In this document: piece after piece, positions 60,044 through 64,000 of the stretch | Layout: the number at the start of each line of letters is the position of its first letter | Position numbering within the stretch: position 1 is the first letter of the stretch | Source: Laccaria trichodermophora | Taxonomy: Eukaryota; Basidiomycota; Agaricomycetes; Agaricales; Hydnangiaceae | Direction of reading: 5' to 3' | Length of the DNA stretch: 64,000 bases | Assembly (NCBI GenBank): GCA_018417955.1 | Contig: JACTVC010000029.1 | Coordinates: 558,001-622,000, forward strand | The notes under the pieces: generated by a model | The model's input: the letters and a program-made list of their open reading frames with translations, nothing else | Told to the model about the DNA's origin: nothing | Databases searched by the model: none | Translations under genes and position numbers: made by a program

Positions 60044-61460
60044 CGGGGTCAAGACGTCCAAACCAGGGACCCGTCATATCCCGGAACTCAACAAGCAATC
60101 CTCCATCAACCAATGGTTGGAGTTTTGCTCTCAACGTATCCATGCATGCGACTTCGGCGGGGGAACGGAAGTCTAGAAAAGCCACTAGCTTCTCTAACCC
60201 AATTCCTTTTTGGCGCGACGACTTCATTAACATTCTTGATTTGATCATATCTGCAATCTTATTTGCCTCTAATTCGGAGTATTGAACGGGAAGTTGCACG
60301 ACGAGGACTTTGAGGTCTGGTACGAGCGAATTTCCACCTCCTTGATCATGCAAAATAGAAAGAAACATCCCGCGTATGAAGTGATAGGAAAGGTCGAGCT
60401 CGACGACATGTGGAGCAGCTTCTAAAAGAAGCGCGAGAGGCCAGCTGCCGTTGAGAGAGAGCCTCCGCAGAGGAGCCACCTGTTCACAAAATCGGCGACA
60501 GATCGCGTTTGACCAGTAGTCTCGCTTGTCCTGGTAGTAATCGTCAGTGTTGATCTTCAGCGCTATAAGCGCGGGAAAGTCGAAGATCCTGAAGATGCTG
60601 GGGTTGACTGGATAATTGAGTGCGAGCGTCAGCTCAACCAGATGATTAAAAGCCACAGGTTGAGTGCATACAACAGGAATACCCCGAGTGATGTTAAATG
60701 AGCCATGCTGTAGATTGGGACACATCGAGAATATCTCGTGCCACAAGTGCGAATAAAGAGGTTTGATGAGGATTAGATGCGTCAATTGACCCCACGGAAG
60801 GATAAGCCAATGAGCAGAGTCAACCGGAAACAAGACCTTGTCCAGTCGAATCCGTTCGAGGCAGGGCGCAAAAGGAAAAAGGGGGGTTGTCCGCTCATTG
60901 CAGACATCAATGGCATCCCGTATAATCGCCGACTTCAATTTTGGGAATTGAAGGGTCGACCATGGTTTATCGTCTGAACCACCCACGCCGCCATACATGT
61001 CAAAGTACGGCTGAATTAGCCAGTTGAAACTGGGCGAATCAATGTCAAGACGGCGTAACCGATGGGACTGTGAAGTAATGAAGGTGTTCAACATGTCGCC
61101 CGTTTGGTTATGACGGCGGCTATCGTCAGATTTGAATGTGAAATCCAATGGATGATGGCTCGCTCGGGAACACCACTGCTCAAACAAATAAGGTAGAACC
61201 TTGAGCTTCTCCACATCGATAACGTCCATGTCAACAAGAAGGGAAGTCCACAACCCAGGTAAGCCAAAAGCGACCTTTCTCCAACTTCGGCACACACAAC
61301 ATAGTGACATGGGGGGGTCCGTGGATTCGTTGATCAGTAGGCGAGATTTTCCGTGAGGAAGAGAAAGCATGAATATTCGCTCAAGGAGCTCAACGGGGAC
61401 GTATTGAATTGGGGAGAAGCCATATTGTAGAATTCCGGAGCTCGTGTCATGCTCCGCCAC
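59976..61460 (-). CDS. F-box domain protein
   Basis: Intronless 494-residue frame, start ATG 61460, stop 59976. An F-box-like start is visible at residues 17-70: IQYVPVELLERIFMLSLP, then a conserved VCRSWRKVAFGLPGLWTSL block. The rest has irregular leucine-rich repeats (for example LRRLDIDSPSF, LVELTLALNYP, VVELDLSYHF, LKVLVVQLP), the layout common to the large F-box/LRR families of Agaricomycetes. Such proteins usually recruit targets to SCF ubiquitin ligases through Skp1. The specific target is unknown. It is closely related to the gene at 62721-64000, sharing order and motifs to the C-terminal TEWHEGTMG, so the two arose by local duplication. Confidence 0.85.
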   Translation of the reverse strand: MAEHDTSSGILQYGFSPIQYVPVELLERIFMLSLPHGKSRLLINESTDPPMSLCCVCRSWRKVAFGLPGLWTSLLVDMDVIDVEKLKVLPYLFEQWCSRASHHPLDFTFKSDDSRRHNQTGDMLNTFITSQSHRLRRLDIDSPSFNWLIQPYFDMYGGVGGSDDKPWSTLQFPKLKSAIIRDAIDVCNERTTPLFPFAPCLERIRLDKVLFPVDSAHWLILPWGQLTHLILIKPLYSHLWHEIFSMCPNLQHGSFNITRGIPVVCTQPVAFNHLVELTLALNYPVNPSIFRIFDFPALIALKINTDDYYQDKRDYWSNAICRRFCEQVAPLRRLSLNGSWPLALLLEAAPHVVELDLSYHFIRGMFLSILHDQGGGNSLVPDLKVLVVQLPVQYSELEANKIADMIKSRMLMKSSRQKGIGLEKLVAFLDFRSPAEVACMDTLRAKLQPLVDGGLLVEFRDMTGPWFGRLDPAITEWHEGTMGIPRNVVRHKDL

Positions 61461-62720
61461 AGCAGCGGGGTTGCTCTCTCCTTCGTGGGTGTTCAGTCAT
61501 GACGGATGGTAATCAAATGGTAATCGGTGAAGGTCCTTACCAGATGGAAGTTGAGATCCATCGATTTTCTGGATAAAAGCTGGATATGTCGTCTGGATGT
61601 TCAATTAGGTGTAATCAGTGTCAGATGTGCAACGTCGCCACCCACTGAGGACGGTAGGACATACCTTGAGCATGTCGGGTCTTTTGGCACGGGAAGGGTA
61701 TGTCTGAGTTTTGTGTCTGTGATGCTGTCGCTGATATGCACTTTTCTCAATGCGTGCGGGAGCGAAACAGCTTCGATTCTTTGGAAGAGGTGTAATCGGT
61801 TGGGAAAGAACGCCGTGCAGAAGACCATCAAGGAACGGCGGCCGATCCGATCCTGAGTTTGCGGAACTTGCTGATCAGGTACTTGAATCCGGCAAAACGT
61901 GACCGCGTTTCTGCCAGAACTGTCAACTGATGAATGTGGCGATAGATTGTTTTTGTTGCGTAGACTTGCGTGAAGTTGCTAGAACACTTCGCCCTTCAAT
62001 CTTACCTTGAATGATATATCTCGGTATGCAAGGCTCGTTGGCCACCTTACAGCTGATTGCGAAACGATAGAGCAGCTCGGCTCCTGTTCCAGCTCAGCCA
62101 TTTCTTTGTTTGTTGATCAGCAGCTTCCTAAATGAGCCAAAATGTGACCACGTGCCTGGTTCAACTTTTCCGCATACCCTCGCCTCTTCCTTTCCTCGAA
62201 TAATAATGGCGCGGGGTTGTGATCAAAGACACATCCCAGAACTTGTCAAGGAAATCCTTGTCACCAAATGTCCTCAAAAGACATATCGATCCGGTTTATT
62301 TGGCTTTCCACAAACAAACACACGGCTGGGCTGGAGCGGGAACCAAGCTGCTCTATAGTTTCGCAATTAGCTATAAAAATGATATCTGCCTCAACCGCTC
62401 AACAACCGCTTGATCGAACTGACCTGAGTGTGCGACCCGAAGTCTGCTTATTGAGCATAGCTGGTTTCTTTAGAGTTCCCCCTAAGCGCGCGTGCGTAAT
62501 TCCAAGAATCGACGAAATCAATGTTCAAGAACGCCACCCGATCATTCGACGATTGTAGTTGCAAGGCAAGAAATAATTACATCGGAAAAACCAACAAGAA
62601 AATCAAATAGTTTTCAACGAGAGGGAGTTATTTGGAAGATGAGAAAAAAATCTCTGGCAATCACCACACAATTAGCCTCCGCATCCAACGTATAAACCTT
62701 TGGGCCTCACCTCGCGACCG
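61461..62720. other. Intergenic region between two F-box genes
   Basis: Promoter of the left F-box gene and 3' flank of the right one. Two overlapping open frames at 61527-61856 (plus) and 61601-61831 (minus) have no recognisable domain. The minus one, with RLHLFQRIEAVSLP and LRKVHISDS, has some leucine-rich character and could be debris of another F-box relative. Confidence 0.45.
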
Positions 62721-64000
62721 TCAAAGATCAATCATACCATCATGCCATTGAGTAGCCATCGCGTCAAGGCGTCTTGACCGCGAATCTACATCCGTCATCT
62801 CCAGACGGAAACCGTCGCTAAAGTAAGGCTGAAGCTTGCCCATCAACGTATCCTTACAGGCAATTTTAGTAGCTCGAGAAACGCCTCCGAGGTCTACGAA
62901 AAGCTTCTTAATCCCTCCTTCAGGTGACGACTCCGTGGACCTTCTGAACTTGATGATATCCGCGATTACATTTGCCTCCGACTTTGCAGAATTGTCAACA
63001 GAAAGTTCCAACATGAGGACTTTTAGGTTAGGCAAAATAAAATCTTGATCCGGTCGTAAATATGAAAGAAATTCTTCATCATAGTTTTCGAATTGATAGC
63101 GAAGGTCGAGCTCAACGATTTGCTCCATCCCTTCAAGGAGAGTCTCGTAAGACCATTCCCCGTTAAGAGACAGCCTCTGCACCGAAGCCAACTGTTGATG
63201 ACACCGGCGACGATCCGTCTCTGTCCAGAAACACTCTTTGTCTAGGAAGTCCTCGGCGTCAGCGGTAAGCGTCAGGGTCACAAGAGCTGGGAAGTCGAAG
63301 GGGCTGAAGACGCGAACGTCCATGGATCCAACGAACGCAAGTGACAATTCTACCAAGTGGTTGAAGGCCACATGGTCGACAGACTGAGAGGTAGGTGGGC
63401 CTTCGCTAGCATATTCTCCGCCGATGTAAAAGAAGCCGTGCTGAAGATTAGGACACATTGGAAATATCTGGTGCCATATATGTAATTCGAGGGACTCCAT
63501 GAGATTCAAATGCGTGAGTTGACTCCACGGAACAACAAGTCGGATGCGAGATCCTTCGAACGAGAGTTCATCCATGCGTAGCCGTTGAAGACGGGGCGCA
63601 TATGGAAAAAGAGGGGTGTCCTTGCTGTCATCGACATAGATGGCGTTCCGTACAATGGCCGACTCCAATTCATGAAACCTCAAGGTAGACCATGGCGAGT
63701 CACCAAGAGGTGATACAGAGGCGGCAGAGAGGTCAAGGTTAGGTGAAGGAAAGTCAAAATGACGGAATCGATGGGCGTATGGGAGAATTAAACCACTCAA
63801 CGGTTCCGACGCTTCGGAGGGACTACCAATGAACCTGAAAGTCAGTGGAAGGTTACGTGATCTAGTGAACCACTGCTTCAACATATCAGGTATGTTCTTC
63901 CGTTGCTGCGGCTTGAGATTGCGCATGTCAAGAGAAAGCGTGGTCCACAGCCCAGATAAGCCGAATGCGACATCTCTCCAGGTTCGGCATACGCGACATA
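62721..64000 (-). CDS. F-box domain protein, 5' end outside window
   Basis: Open frame from the right window edge to the stop at 62721, over 420 codons. The reading frame is open upstream of the first internal Met (63926) and gives VCRTWRDVAFGLSGLWTTLSLDM, the block that follows the F-box, so the F-box itself and the start lie beyond 64000. Leucine-rich segments follow (LQRLRMDELSF, LVELSLAFVGS, IVELDLRYQF, LKVLMLELSV). The end reads MATQWHDGMIDL, parallel to the left paralogue's TEWHEGTMG. Role presumably the same: substrate recognition for an SCF ligase. Confidence 0.85.
   Translation of the reverse strand, partial: CRVCRTWRDVAFGLSGLWTTLSLDMRNLKPQQRKNIPDMLKQWFTRSRNLPLTFRFIGSPSEASEPLSGLILPYAHRFRHFDFPSPNLDLSAASVSPLGDSPWSTLRFHELESAIVRNAIYVDDSKDTPLFPYAPRLQRLRMDELSFEGSRIRLVVPWSQLTHLNLMESLELHIWHQIFPMCPNLQHGFFYIGGEYASEGPPTSQSVDHVAFNHLVELSLAFVGSMDVRVFSPFDFPALVTLTLTADAEDFLDKECFWTETDRRRCHQQLASVQRLSLNGEWSYETLLEGMEQIVELDLRYQFENYDEEFLSYLRPDQDFILPNLKVLMLELSVDNSAKSEANVIADIIKFRRSTESSPEGGIKKLFVDLGGVSRATKIACKDTLMGKLQPYFSDGFRLEMTDVDSRSRRLDAMATQWHDGMIDL

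Overview
The window reads as nuclear DNA of a mushroom-forming basidiomycete (Agaricomycetes). Genes are split by many 50-60 nt GT-AG introns. The gene content also fits: a fungal P450, expanded F-box and aminoglycoside-phosphotransferase-like (APH) kinase families, a Chs7-type chitin synthase chaperone, an Nrg1-like C2H2 factor, and a single-chain hydantoinase/oxoprolinase with a DUF917-type tail. No ribosomal RNA, CRISPR, plasmid or viral genes were seen.

Left part (3.4-24.6 kb) is a specialised-metabolite cluster. In order: a cytochrome P450 (-), a divergently transcribed MFS exporter (+), a class III PLP aminotransferase (-), a 7.1-kb NRPS-PKS hybrid (+), and a tail-to-tail hydantoinase/5-oxoprolinase-like ATPase (-). 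The hybrid has the order C-A-T-T-KS-ACP-TE. Its ketosynthase keeps the active-site Cys and first His but carries Asn where ordinary ketosynthases have the second His. That C-H-N pattern, and the NRPS-first order, match the tenuazonic acid synthetase TAS1 group, whose KS cyclises an acyl-aminoacyl chain into a tetramic acid. The extra T, ACP and TE domains set it apart from the TAS1 architecture I know. A lactam-opening enzyme family next to a lactam-forming synthase suggests tailoring or self-protection (inference).

Middle part (26-46 kb) mixes housekeeping genes and debris: a Chs7-like chaperone (-), a broken Jen1-like carboxylate transporter remnant (+), an intronless beta-trefoil protein (-), a decayed inverted copy of an ABC-F gene (+), a 364-bp hAT-type MITE with 8-bp target duplication, a sugar transporter (+), an M20 Gly-X carboxypeptidase-like gene (-), and a degenerate ~200-bp tandem repeat.

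Right part (46-64 kb) holds an Nrg1-like C2H2 regulator (+), protein phosphatase 4 catalytic subunit (+) with a 2-kb repeat-filled intron, the intact ABC-F (Arb1-like) ATPase (-) with several oversized pyrimidine-rich introns, an APH-like kinase (-), and two related F-box genes (-), the last cut by the window edge. A duplicated fragment of the first F-box gene's 3' end lies on the far side of the kinase.

Coordinates of start and stop codons were traced by eye. Internal splice sites are hand predictions.
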